DNA from: Campylobacter sputorum subsp. sputorum
GTDB lineage: Bacteria; Campylobacterota; Campylobacteria; Campylobacterales; Campylobacteraceae
Length of the DNA: 64,000 bases
NCBI RefSeq assembly: GCF_008245005.1
Contig: NZ_CP043427.1
Span: 620,001 to 684,000, forward strand
Direction of reading: 5' to 3'
Below are positions 36,312-47,475 of this stretch, piece after piece. A program made the position numbers and the translations under genes. Each line of letters begins with the position of its first letter. Positions within the stretch are counted from its first letter, which is position 1. Under the pieces are notes generated by a model. It did not search any database. It saw only the letters and a program-made list of their open reading frames with translations, and was not told where the DNA came from.

Positions 36312-37312
36312 AAAAAAATTTATTATTAATAGTATTTGTATGTGCATTTTTTATATCAGGATGTACAACAAAAAGACAATATTTTGAGCCAGAAAATGTT
36401 ACTGGTGAAATGAAATTTACATCTCAATTGTCATCAGAAATAGTCTCAACAAGTATTAATGGGGCTATCTTAGAAGATGGAACTGTTATTAGTTTAAATG
36501 GTATTGAAAAAAATTTAAAAGTTTCAAAAGATGTATCCCTGTTAGACCATACAAATGATACTTTCATCATATCAAAACTTAATGGCGAAATTTATGTTAT
36601 AGATAATAATGGTAAAACTATATTTTCTAAAAAATTTCCAGTTGCTATAGTTAGTGCTGCAACTGATGGGGAATTACTTGCTACTCTTAGCTCTGAAAAT
36701 GACATACAGCTAATAAATATAAATACAAATGAAACTTTGTTAGATTATAAATCTAGTATAGCATATGCACAAGATTCTCGTATGGCACCTCCATATTTTA
36801 TGAGCTCTCTTATAATTTTCCCAACACTTGATGGAAAAATTATTGTTGTAGAAAAACAAAGCGGAAGAATCATAAGAGATGTTGTTGTTAGCAATGAGCC
36901 GTTTTTTAACAATATTATATATTTAGATGTTGTAGGAGATAGAATGTTTGCTGCAACTGCAACAAAAATAATTATGATAAGTCCAACTATAACAACAAAT
37001 CATAGAGGGGAAATAAAAAATATCAAAATATATAATAACAATGTTTTTATTTTTGAAAAAGATGGAAATATAATCAAAGCCGATTTGGATTTAAGAAGAA
37101 TAAAAAGCAAAGATTTTCCATTTGCTATATTTTCAAATGTAGCTGTAAAAAATGGTTTTTTATATGCTCTTGAAAAAAATGGACATATCATAAAAATTGA
37201 TGAAAATTTGGAAAATTCAGAAATTTACAAACTAGATGATGAGGTTGAAAATAGAAGTTTTGTATCTAAAGATGGCATATATTACGATGATAGATATTTA
37301 GAAATAAAATAA
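36308..37312 (+). CDS. BamB-like beta-propeller lipoprotein
   Basis: This encodes 334 residues. The signal ends in the lipobox ISGC (Cys19). The mature part has repeated blade-like units of roughly 40 residues, such as DTFIISKLNGEIYVIDNNG, PTLDGKIIVVEKQSGRI and GFLYALEKNGHIIKIDEN, consistent with a PQQ/BamB-type propeller. BamB helps outer-membrane protein assembly at BamA. A C. jejuni lipoprotein occupies the same place upstream of coaX. Assignment as functional BamB is an inference from fold and the YfgM neighbour. Confidence 0.68.
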   Translation: MKKNLLLIVFVCAFFISGCTTKRQYFEPENVTGEMKFTSQLSSEIVSTSINGAILEDGTVISLNGIEKNLKVSKDVSLLDHTNDTFIISKLNGEIYVIDNNGKTIFSKKFPVAIVSAATDGELLATLSSENDIQLININTNETLLDYKSSIAYAQDSRMAPPYFMSSLIIFPTLDGKIIVVEKQSGRIIRDVVVSNEPFFNNIIYLDVVGDRMFAATATKIIMISPTITTNHRGEIKNIKIYNNNVFIFEKDGNIIKADLDLRRIKSKDFPFAIFSNVAVKNGFLYALEKNGHIIKIDENLENSEIYKLDDEVENRSFVSKDGIYYDDRYLEIK

Positions 37313-37317
37313 TAATC

Positions 37318-37650
37318 ATGGAAAAAGAAATTTGTAAGCTTTTTGAAGATAAAAAGATACTTTTAAAAAATTTAAAAGATATTGACCTTTCTAAATTTAC
37401 AAAAAAAAGAACATATAAGTGCTATTATGGTGTAGATACTAAGAGTTTTTATACTATAGTTTTAATCAGAAATGCTAAAAGTAGATTTTTGTTAAAAGAG
37501 TTTGAATTTATAGAAGAATTGCATTTTCAAATTTGCACTAAAACTGGCGTAAATATTAAAAAACTTATATGTTTTTATAACTCTGATATTTGCTCAAAAA
37601 CTTTAAATGCATTTAAACAAAAAGGTTGGAAAAGTTATGCTTTTGTGTAA
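37318..37650 (+). CDS. conserved unknown protein before coaX
   Basis: This encodes 110 residues, basic and Cys-containing (four Cys in the last half), with FTKKRTYKCYYGVDTKSFY near 28-46 and a helical-plus-strand pattern. No signal or membrane segment. Position between the lipoprotein gene and coaX is shared with C. jejuni. The end overlaps coaX by 14 bases. No family or function recognised. Confidence 0.72.
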   Translation: MEKEICKLFEDKKILLKNLKDIDLSKFTKKRTYKCYYGVDTKSFYTIVLIRNAKSRFLLKEFEFIEELHFQICTKTGVNIKKLICFYNSDICSKTLNAFKQKGWKSYAFV

Positions 37651-38257
37651 TGTTGGAAATACAAACGCAAATTTTTTTGATGATGGCAAGATAAGTAGTA
37701 TGGATATAGCTAACTTTATGTCTTATGTGCCAAAAGAAAAAGTGTATATTATAAATGTTAATGAGTCTGTAAAAGATAAAATTAGTTCAAATTCAAATTT
37801 TATAGACTTAGAACCATATTTCGAGTTAGAGTGTGATTATGTTGGACTTGGTGTGGATAGGATAGCAAATTGCTATGCTATAAGCGATGGAGCTATTGTT
37901 GATGCTGGAAGTGCTATTACTATAGATATTATGTATCAAGGCGTTCATCTTGGCGGTACTATACTTCCGGGTCTTTCTTTTTTACAAAAGGCTTATAGTT
38001 CAATTTCTCCAAGGCTTAATGTTGGATTAAATACGCAAATAAGTTTGGATTCTTTTCCTCAAAATACATTAAATGCTGTTAGTTACGGCACAATATTGCC
38101 TATAGTTTTAATCGTGGAATATATGTCAAAAGGTAAAAAGATATTTTTTACAGGTGGTGACGGCGAGTTTTTTATAAAATTTTTTGACAAAGCTATATAT
38201 GATAAAACCGCTTCATTTCGAGGAATGTTAAAAATTATAAAAGAAAAAGGATTGTAA
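37637..38257 (+). CDS. coaX: type III pantothenate kinase
   Basis: This encodes 206 residues from ATG 37637, chosen because MLLCNVGNTNANF puts the conserved N-terminal nucleotide loop at the start, as in the family. Other motifs are GLGVDRIANCYA near 72-83, the catalytic Asp in VDAGSAITIDI near 91-101 and GGTILPGL near 108-115. It phosphorylates pantothenate, the first step of coenzyme A synthesis. The stop overlaps the hisG start (TAATG). Confidence 0.93.
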   Translation: MLLCNVGNTNANFFDDGKISSMDIANFMSYVPKEKVYIINVNESVKDKISSNSNFIDLEPYFELECDYVGLGVDRIANCYAISDGAIVDAGSAITIDIMYQGVHLGGTILPGLSFLQKAYSSISPRLNVGLNTQISLDSFPQNTLNAVSYGTILPIVLIVEYMSKGKKIFFTGGDGEFFIKFFDKAIYDKTASFRGMLKIIKEKGL

Positions 38258-38871
38258 TGTTAACAGTTGCACTTCCAAAGGGTAGAATCGCTGATGACAC
38301 TTTGAAAATTTTTAGCGAAATTTTTAGCGATGATTTTTTATTTGAAGACAGAAAACTTATACTTCAAAAAGGAAATTTTAAATTTCTTATGGTAAGAAAT
38401 CAAGATATTCCGGTTTATGTTACAAACGGGGCTGCGGATATTGGCGTTGTTGGTCTTGATGTGTTAGAGGAGCATAAACCAGAAGTTGTTAGGCTTTTGG
38501 ATTTAGGTATCGGAAAATGCAGGGTTTGTGTTGGTATAAGACAAAATGAAGAGCTTGATTACTCGCTTCCTGAGATAAAAGTAGCGACAAAAATGCCAAA
38601 TATATCAAAAACATATTTTGCTAAAAAAGCAATTGCTGCAAATATAATCAAACTTTATGGATCTATTGAATTAGCCCCACTTGTCGGACTTGCTGATATT
38701 ATAGTGGATGTTGTTGAAACTGGAGCTACGATGAAGCAAAATGGTCTTAAAGTGGCTGAAACTATAATGGATAGCTCAGCCCATCTTATAGCAAATAAAA
38801 CTAGCTATATCGTAAAAAGAGATGAAGTTTTTAATCTTTTTTATAAAATTTCAAATATCGTAAAATCATAA
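38257..38871 (+). CDS. hisG: ATP phosphoribosyltransferase, short form
   Basis: This encodes 204 residues, the catalytic domains only: VALPKGRIADDTLKIF near 4-19, AADIGVVGLDVL near 59-70, and the PRPP-binding segment IVDVVETGATMKQNGL near 149-164. It lacks the C-terminal regulatory domain of long HisG. Short HisG enzymes work as complexes with HisZ, which is not in this window. It catalyses the first step of histidine synthesis. It converges on the bioDA gene with a six-base overlap. Confidence 0.93.
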   Translation: MLTVALPKGRIADDTLKIFSEIFSDDFLFEDRKLILQKGNFKFLMVRNQDIPVYVTNGAADIGVVGLDVLEEHKPEVVRLLDLGIGKCRVCVGIRQNEELDYSLPEIKVATKMPNISKTYFAKKAIAANIIKLYGSIELAPLVGLADIIVDVVETGATMKQNGLKVAETIMDSSAHLIANKTSYIVKRDEVFNLFYKISNIVKS

Positions 38872-40830
38872 ATAAGCTCCTTCTTTTATACATTTATAAA
38901 TAGCATTAGAAATTTTTTCTATATCGTTTTTATCGAAGTTAAAGTGCGGCATTGTGTAAATTAGCTTTCCAAAAGGTCTTAACCAAACACCTTCTTTAAC
39001 AAAAAATTCTTGAATGCGTTCCATATTTACATCTGTTTTTAGCTCAACAACACCGATTGCTCCAAGAACTCTAACATCTTTTACTATATCAAATTCTTTG
39101 CATTTTTCAAGAGAATTTTTTAGCCATATGCTTATATTTCGCACATTTTCTTTCCAATTTGAGTTAAGCAGAGTATTGATACTTTCTAGTGCCACGCTGC
39201 AAGCCATCGCATTTGCCATAAATGTTGGTCCATGCATAAAAGGTAGATTATTTTCTGATACTCCATGAGCTATTTTTTTATTTGCTATGGTTACGCCAAA
39301 GCTCATAAATCCGGCTGTTATAGCTTTTCCAAGACATACTATATCAGGCGTTACTTTTGCTAAATCCATAGCAAACATTTCCCCGGTTCTACCAAAACCA
39401 GTTGCAATTTCATCAAATATCAAAACAATATCTTCTTTATCGCAAATATCTCTTATAAATTTAAGATATTTTTTATTGTAAAACCGCATTCCACCGGCAC
39501 CTTGAACTATAGGCTCAAGTATGATAGCAGCTATTTCATCTTTATGCTCTTTTAGTTTTATTTTTAAATCATCTAAGAAACTCTCTTTAAACTGCTCATC
39601 ATAAGCACATTTTGGTTTTTCAAAAAATATCTGTTTTGCAAGTGTATTTTTAAAAAGTGAGTGCATACCATTTATCGGGTCGCAAACGCTCATAGCTCCA
39701 AAAGTGTCGCCATGATAACCTCCAAAAGGGGTTAAAATTTTTGTTTTCTTAGGGTTTTTGTTATACTGATATTGAAGTGCCATTTTTATGGCAACTTCTA
39801 CGCTAACTGAACCTGAGTCGCTATAAAAAATGTGTTCTAAACTTGATGGCAATATTTCAATTAGTTTTTTGCCTAAATTTATGGCAGGTTCGTGCGTAAT
39901 TCCGCCAAACATCACATGAGAAAATTTATTTATTTGTGAAATTGCAGCCTTGTTGATATTTTCTTTATTGTAACCATGCCACACAGCCCACCATGAACTC
40001 ATAGCATCTAGTAGTTTGCCTTGATTTGTAAAGATATGTTTATCGTAAGCATAATTAACAAAATATGTTTTTAGCGGCTCTAACATAGAAGTATATGGGT
40101 GCCAAAGATGATTTTTATCAAATTTACTATCAAATTTATACTCATCATTTTGAATGTTTAAATCGTTTAAAAACTCACTAAAATCTACCTCTTTTACGAG
40201 TGTGTTGAATGTTTTGTTTTGGATATATGGTATTGTTATTAGTGCAATATCGTATTTTTCTTTTATGAAATTTATATTACTAATAGCGATTTTATCATTT
40301 AAATTTGTTTTATTCATAACAATGCAAGCTATATCTATGCCATTATTTTGACAAAATTCAATATTTAAAATAGCATTATTTAGGGCTCCAAGTTTATTTT
40401 CAACCACTAAAATTACACTAATTCCTAGCATTTTGATAAGGTGGGAGAAATTTTGTTCTTTATTAAGCGGTACCAAAATACCACCAGCTCCCTCAATAAG
40501 CGTAATATCTGAGCTTTGCATATGTTTTATACAATAATCATAAACTTTATTTATGTCAATACTACTTTTTTCTAAATTTGCTGCAAAATCCGGAGAAGCT
40601 GGATATTTAAAAGTATAAACTGGCATAAAACAGTTATTTTTATCAACGCTCATATATGAGGTTATATCGCTAGTTTGCGGTATTTCCTCGCTACTTTCAA
40701 AGCCTGTTTCAATTGGCTTTATAGCTCTTGTATTTATCCCTAGAGATATAAATTTAGCTAATAGCAGCGTAGTAAAAAATGTTTTTCCTACATCTGTACC
40801 TGTTGCTGTTATAAAATACGATTTTTTCAT
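38866..40830 (-). CDS. bioDA: fused dethiobiotin synthetase - DAPA aminotransferase (BioD-BioA)
   Basis: This encodes 654 residues in one frame with two complete enzymes. Residues 1-215 are BioD: the P-loop GTDVGKT (11-17), KPIETGFE and EGAGGILVPL. Residues 235-654 are BioA: HLWHPYTSM, SSWWAVWHGY, the PLP-site GGYHGDTFGAMSV, FDEIATGFGRTG, and the Schiff-base Lys502 in CLGKAITAGF. Together they convert KAPA to DAPA and then to dethiobiotin, so fusion joins two consecutive steps of biotin synthesis. The order BioD then BioA is like the plant BIO3-BIO1 protein. No other bio gene is nearby. Start has AAGGAAG upstream. Confidence 0.95.
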   Translation of the reverse strand: MKKSYFITATGTDVGKTFFTTLLLAKFISLGINTRAIKPIETGFESSEEIPQTSDITSYMSVDKNNCFMPVYTFKYPASPDFAANLEKSSIDINKVYDYCIKHMQSSDITLIEGAGGILVPLNKEQNFSHLIKMLGISVILVVENKLGALNNAILNIEFCQNNGIDIACIVMNKTNLNDKIAISNINFIKEKYDIALITIPYIQNKTFNTLVKEVDFSEFLNDLNIQNDEYKFDSKFDKNHLWHPYTSMLEPLKTYFVNYAYDKHIFTNQGKLLDAMSSWWAVWHGYNKENINKAAISQINKFSHVMFGGITHEPAINLGKKLIEILPSSLEHIFYSDSGSVSVEVAIKMALQYQYNKNPKKTKILTPFGGYHGDTFGAMSVCDPINGMHSLFKNTLAKQIFFEKPKCAYDEQFKESFLDDLKIKLKEHKDEIAAIILEPIVQGAGGMRFYNKKYLKFIRDICDKEDIVLIFDEIATGFGRTGEMFAMDLAKVTPDIVCLGKAITAGFMSFGVTIANKKIAHGVSENNLPFMHGPTFMANAMACSVALESINTLLNSNWKENVRNISIWLKNSLEKCKEFDIVKDVRVLGAIGVVELKTDVNMERIQEFFVKEGVWLRPFGKLIYTMPHFNFDKNDIEKISNAIYKCIKEGAYL

Positions 40831-40884
40831 ATTATACTTCCTTTAGTTAAGCAAGGATTATACTACAAAAATCTAAAATTGCTA

Positions 40885-41754
40885 TTAGCGTTTTGCAAGT
40901 TGATATAAGCAAACTCCTTCTCTAAGCCCATCATCTATGACTATAAATTCTCTATCTTTAAAATTTTTAAGCATATTTGTAAGTAAAATACATCCAGCTA
41001 TCATAAGAATTTGCCTATCTTTTCCTAGCAGTTTTGTTGCCAAATTTACATCTAAAAGTGATATTTCATTGATAGCGTTTTTTATCTCTTCGTAGCTTAA
41101 TTTTGTTCCATTTACTAAATTTGCATCATAACTTTGATAATCCATTTTAAGCTTTAATGCAGCCAAAGTTGTAGGAACTCCAGAGGTTAAAACAACTTTG
41201 TCAAAATTGAATTTTTGTATAAATTTAGTAGCATTTTTTACGACACAATCAGCATTTTCTTGCATTTTTTCTAAAGAATTAAACTCATTAAAAAATGTAA
41301 CTATACCAAATTTAAAACTCTTAAAATTATCCCCAAAAGATATCTCGCTGCTTCCGCCACCCAAATCTATAAAAAGTGCATTTTTATCATAAATTTGAAG
41401 TTTTTCTAATCTATTTTTTATGGCAAGTGCGGTAAGTTTTGCCTCGCTTTCGCCTGAAATTATTTCAAATTTAATGCCAAATTTGGCATAAATTTCCCTA
41501 AAAAACTCATCACTATCACTTGCCATTCTAAAAGCTTCAGTTGCAACTGCCTTGCTTTTGCAAAGATCATATTTATGTGTAAATTTCTCAAGTGCTGACA
41601 TTATACGCTTTTTTGCTTCATTATCGAGTTTTCCATCTTTTTTTAAATTTCTTGCTGAGCCAACTATAGCCTCGCTTGAGCTAACGATATTTTTATTTTC
41701 ATCCATAACGCAAATTCTAAGCGTATTTGATCCTAAATCTATGCTACTTACCAT
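40885..41754 (-). CDS. Ppx/GppA family phosphatase, short form
   Basis: This encodes 289 residues with the actin-like ATPase fold. The phosphate loop SIDLGSNTLRICV is near 4-16, AVATEAFRMA near 64-73, and ALFIDLGGGSSEISFG near 125-140. It covers only the two N-terminal domains of exopolyphosphatase/guanosine pentaphosphate phosphatase, lacking the HD domain of E. coli Ppx. It likely cleaves polyphosphate or pppGpp. Four bases separate it from clpB on the same strand. Confidence 0.87.
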   Translation of the reverse strand: MVSSIDLGSNTLRICVMDENKNIVSSSEAIVGSARNLKKDGKLDNEAKKRIMSALEKFTHKYDLCKSKAVATEAFRMASDSDEFFREIYAKFGIKFEIISGESEAKLTALAIKNRLEKLQIYDKNALFIDLGGGSSEISFGDNFKSFKFGIVTFFNEFNSLEKMQENADCVVKNATKFIQKFNFDKVVLTSGVPTTLAALKLKMDYQSYDANLVNGTKLSYEEIKNAINEISLLDVNLATKLLGKDRQILMIAGCILLTNMLKNFKDREFIVIDDGLREGVCLYQLAKR

Positions 41755-41758
41755 ATAT

Positions 41759-44332
<2,574 letters not shown>

Positions 44333-44362
44333 TTTTAATCCTTTTATATTTATAATGCTGAT

Positions 44363-44392
44363 ATTATATAATTTTAGTCTAATAATGTCAAG
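44363..44392 (-). promoter_or_regulatory. clpB promoter with HspR/HAIR-like inverted repeat
   Basis: On the minus strand TTGACA (44391-44386) and TATAAT (44368-44363) are separated by exactly 17 bases, a full consensus sigma-70 promoter. The -35 is part of CTTGACA, seven bases, ACTAAAA (44392-44372), which matches the HAIR operator CTTGAGT-N7-ACTCAAG at 10 of 14 positions with correct spacing. HspR represses clpB in Campylobacter, so this is a plausible degenerate operator. Confidence 0.6.
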
Positions 44393-44524
44393 TTTATTTA
44401 ATAAATATTTTTAACTATGCATAATTTTTTTAAATTAAAATAGTAAAAATAAAAATATTTTTATATCTTTTTTAGGGAATTAAGACTAAAATATTGTTTT
44501 AAAATAGAGCTAGGAGTATTAAAG

Positions 44525-45832
44525 TTGAAATTTTCAAAAGATGGTTTAAGGTTGAGCTTGGTTGGAGCTATAGTATTTTTTGTATTATGCATAACAGAGC
44601 TTTTTGCAAAAGAAGATAGCGTTATTATTAAAAATACAGAATCTTTGGCAAAAATGACAAAAGTAATGTCTATAGTTGAAAACTATTATGTAGATGATTT
44701 AAATTTAAGCGATATCATAGATAAATCTATTTCTGGGCTTTTATCAAATTTAGATGCACACTCTGGTTATCTTGATGAAAAATCATACAAAGATATGCAA
44801 GTTCAAACGAGTGGCGAGTTTGGCGGACTTGGCATAACAGTTGGTATGAAAGATGGTGCACTTACGGTTATTGCCCCTATTGATGATACACCTGCTTATA
44901 AAGCTGGTGTAAAAGCTGGTGATGTTATTTTAATGATAGATGGAAATTCTACTATAAATACAAATTTAGAAGAAGCCGTTAAAAAAATGCGTGGCGAACC
45001 AAAAACAGACATAACTCTTACGCTTGTTAGAAAAGGTGAGCCAAAACCGATTGAAGTTAAGATAACAAGAGATATTATAAAAGTTGATTCTGTTAAAGCT
45101 AAAATGATAGAAGATGAAAATATACTTTACATAAGAGTTTCGAATTTTGATCAAAATGTAGAAAAAAAAGTCGTAGAAGCAGTTAAAAAGTATCCAAAAG
45201 TAAAAGGAATTGTTTTAGACCTTAGAAATAATCCTGGCGGGCTTTTAGATCAGGCTGTAAATCTTACAAATGTGTTTGTAAAAGATGGGGTTATAGTTTC
45301 TCAAAAAGGCAGAAATTCCAATGAAAATGTGATTTTTAATGCAAAAGCTTCTAAAAAAATAACAGACACACCTCTTGCTGTTTTAGTAAATGGTGGAAGT
45401 GCAAGTGCAAGCGAGATTGTAAGCGGTTCGCTTCAAGATCATAAAAGAGCTATTATTATAGGTGAAAATACATTTGGAAAAAGTAGCGTTCAAATGGTAA
45501 TGCCTCTTGGTAAATCAGAAGCTATAAGGCTTACTATAGCAAGGTATTATCTGCCAAGTGGCAGAACTATACAAGCTGTTGGTGTAAAACCAGATCTTGT
45601 AGTTTATCCTGGAGCTGTTCCAAGAAAAGAGTTTGATTTTAACATAAAAGAGAGTGATTTAAAACAACATTTACAAAGTGAGCTTGAAAAAGTTGAGAAA
45701 TCAGATAAAACCGATAATAAAACAGAAGAAGATAAAAAAGATATGATAACAAAAACTCAGGTTATGGAAGATATACAGCTTAAAACTGCTATAGATACTA
45801 TTAAAATTCAAAATATACAAATTAATCATTAA
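44525..45832 (+). CDS. ctpA: C-terminal processing protease (S41 family)
   Basis: This encodes 435 residues from a TTG start with TAGGAG upstream. A signal anchor (about 12-30) precedes a PDZ domain (about 95-175, [19 protein letters not shown]) and the S41 protease core. The catalytic Ser lies in [10 protein letters not shown] near 300, and the Lys in FGKSSVQMV near 325. A Lys/Asp/Glu-rich tail (about 385-420) follows. It trims or degrades periplasmic proteins. It heads the ctpA-pur run and is divergent from clpB, as in C. jejuni. Confidence 0.94.
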   Translation: MKFSKDGLRLSLVGAIVFFVLCITELFAKEDSVIIKNTESLAKMTKVMSIVENYYVDDLNLSDIIDKSISGLLSNLDAHSGYLDEKSYKDMQVQTSGEFGGLGITVGMKDGALTVIAPIDDTPAYKAGVKAGDVILMIDGNSTINTNLEEAVKKMRGEPKTDITLTLVRKGEPKPIEVKITRDIIKVDSVKAKMIEDENILYIRVSNFDQNVEKKVVEAVKKYPKVKGIVLDLRNNPGGLLDQAVNLTNVFVKDGVIVSQKGRNSNENVIFNAKASKKITDTPLAVLVNGGSASASEIVSGSLQDHKRAIIIGENTFGKSSVQMVMPLGKSEAIRLTIARYYLPSGRTIQAVGVKPDLVVYPGAVPRKEFDFNIKESDLKQHLQSELEKVEKSDKTDNKTEEDKKDMITKTQVMEDIQLKTAIDTIKIQNIQINH

Positions 45833-45848
45833 GGAAAGGAGATTAAAA

Positions 45849-46568
45849 ATGAAAATCACAAAAAAAGATATGATTTACGAGGGAAAAGGTAAAAAAATGT
45901 GGTCTGTTAATGAAGACCAGGATTATTTGATAGCTGAATTTAAAGATGATTTAACTGCTTTTAATGGTGAAAAAAAATCAAGCGAGAGTGGTAAAGGTGC
46001 GTTAAATAATAAAATAAGCACACAGCTTTTTAAACTTCTTGAATCAAACGGTATAAAAACAGCTCTTGTTGAGACTATAAGCGATACTGAACAAGTTGTT
46101 AGAAAATGTCAAATAGTTCCACTTGAAATTATTGTAAGAAATATAGCCACAGGCTCTCTTACAAAAAGACTTGGTATAAAAGAAGGCACAGTGCTTCCAT
46201 TTTCTTTAGTTGAGTTTTGTTATAAAGACGATGATTTGGGCGATCCGATACTAAATGATGAGCATTGTATAATACTTGGCGCCGTAAAAACTCAAGATGA
46301 TTTGGAAAAATTAAAATCAATAGCTAGAAAAATTAACTCAATACTATTTAAATTTTTTGAAGAAAAAAATCTTAAATTAGTTGATTTTAAGATAGAACTA
46401 GGTGTAGATAAAGATGGAAATATCCTTTTGGCTGATGAAATAAGTCCAGATAGTTGTCGTTTTTGGGATGCTACAACAAATGAAAAACTAGACAAAGATA
46501 GATTTAGACAAAACATTGGCAATGTAAAAGTCGCTTATGAAGAAGTTTTGAGAAGAATTTTATCTTAA
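45849..46568 (+). CDS. purC: phosphoribosylaminoimidazole-succinocarboxamide synthase
   Basis: This encodes 239 residues of standard SAICAR synthetase: YEGKGKKMW near 11-19, [15 protein letters not shown]-type sequence, [11 protein letters not shown] near 96-106, and [12 protein letters not shown] near 196-207. It joins aspartate to CAIR in purine synthesis. AAGGAG precedes the start. Followed at eight bases by purS. Confidence 0.96.
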   Translation: MKITKKDMIYEGKGKKMWSVNEDQDYLIAEFKDDLTAFNGEKKSSESGKGALNNKISTQLFKLLESNGIKTALVETISDTEQVVRKCQIVPLEIIVRNIATGSLTKRLGIKEGTVLPFSLVEFCYKDDDLGDPILNDEHCIILGAVKTQDDLEKLKSIARKINSILFKFFEEKNLKLVDFKIELGVDKDGNILLADEISPDSCRFWDATTNEKLDKDRFRQNIGNVKVAYEEVLRRILS

Positions 46569-46576
46569 GGTTTGTA

Positions 46577-46813
46577 ATGAAAGTAGTTGTAAATGTAAGA
46601 TTAAAAAGCGGAGTTTTAGATCCACAAGGCAAGGCAGTAGAGCATGCTCTTGCCTCTCTTGGTTTTGATAGCATAAATAGTGTTAGGATTGGCAAGCAAA
46701 TAGTTTTAGATGTAAAAGAAGCAGATGAAAACGATATCAAAAAAGATATAGAAAAAATGTGCGAAGAACTGCTTGCAAATACAGTTATAGAAGATTATGA
46801 GATAGTATTATGA
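46577..46813 (+). CDS. purS: FGAM synthase subunit PurS
   Basis: This encodes 78 residues: KVVVNVRLKSGVLDPQGKAV near 2-21 and the short GIGK-like segment RIGKQIVLDV. Typical PurS length. It bridges PurL and PurQ in the three-part formylglycinamidine synthase and helps channel ammonia. The stop overlaps the purQ ATG by four bases. PurL is not in this window. Confidence 0.95.
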   Translation: MKVVVNVRLKSGVLDPQGKAVEHALASLGFDSINSVRIGKQIVLDVKEADENDIKKDIEKMCEELLANTVIEDYEIVL

Positions 46814-47475
46814 AAGTAGCCATTATAAATTTCCCAGGCACAAACTGCGAGAGAGACACAAAATACGCTTTTGATAAACTAGATTGTCAAACTGAAATTT
46901 TGTGGCATAAAGAAGATAGCATAAATGCTGATTTGGTAGTTTTACCTGGTGGATTTAGTTACGGAGATTATCTAAGAACTGCAGCTATTGCTAAATTTAG
47001 TCCTATTATGAAAGCTGTTGTAGAACATGCTAAAAAAGGTGGTTATGTTTTAGGAATTTGCAATGGCTTTCAAATGTTACTAGAGTTAAAGCTTTTAGAT
47101 GGAGCAATGAATAGAAATATAGGTCTTTCTTTCATATCTAAGTTTCATTATCTTAGAGTTGTTAGTAATTCAAATAAATTTCTTTCTAAATTTAACATTA
47201 ATGATATTTTAAATATTCCTATAGCACACGGCGAGGGAAATTATTTTGTTGATGAATATAGCTTAAAAGCTATGTATGATAACGAGCAAGTTTTGCTTAA
47301 ATACTGCGATGAGTTTGGAAATTCGCTAAATCCAAATGGATCAGTTGATGATATTGCTGGAATTTGTGATAAAAATAAAAAGATTTTTGGTCTTATGCCC
47401 CATCCTGAAAGAGCCGTAGAAAAGATTCTAGGAAGTGAAGATGGTATAAATATGCTAAAAGGACTCTTATATTGA
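46810..47475 (+). CDS. purQ: FGAM synthase glutaminase subunit PurQ
   Basis: This encodes 221 residues of class I glutamine amidotransferase. FPGTNCERD near 8-16, LPGGFSYGDYLR near 46-57, the catalytic Cys in GICNGFQMLLEL near 82-93, and the His/Glu pair in MPHPERAVE near 196-204. It supplies ammonia to PurL. Translationally coupled to purS before it and to the next gene, which starts within its stop codon. Confidence 0.96.
   Translation: MKVAIINFPGTNCERDTKYAFDKLDCQTEILWHKEDSINADLVVLPGGFSYGDYLRTAAIAKFSPIMKAVVEHAKKGGYVLGICNGFQMLLELKLLDGAMNRNIGLSFISKFHYLRVVSNSNKFLSKFNINDILNIPIAHGEGNYFVDEYSLKAMYDNEQVLLKYCDEFGNSLNPNGSVDDIAGICDKNKKIFGLMPHPERAVEKILGSEDGINMLKGLLY

Noticed and set aside
38257-38871. 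HisG as a truncated pseudogene
   Set aside because: Length and motifs match the natural short form, and the gene ends cleanly before bioDA.
40885-41754. Ppx/GppA protein as a truncated gene
   Set aside because: Two-domain short forms are common in this phylum, and the frame has normal ends.
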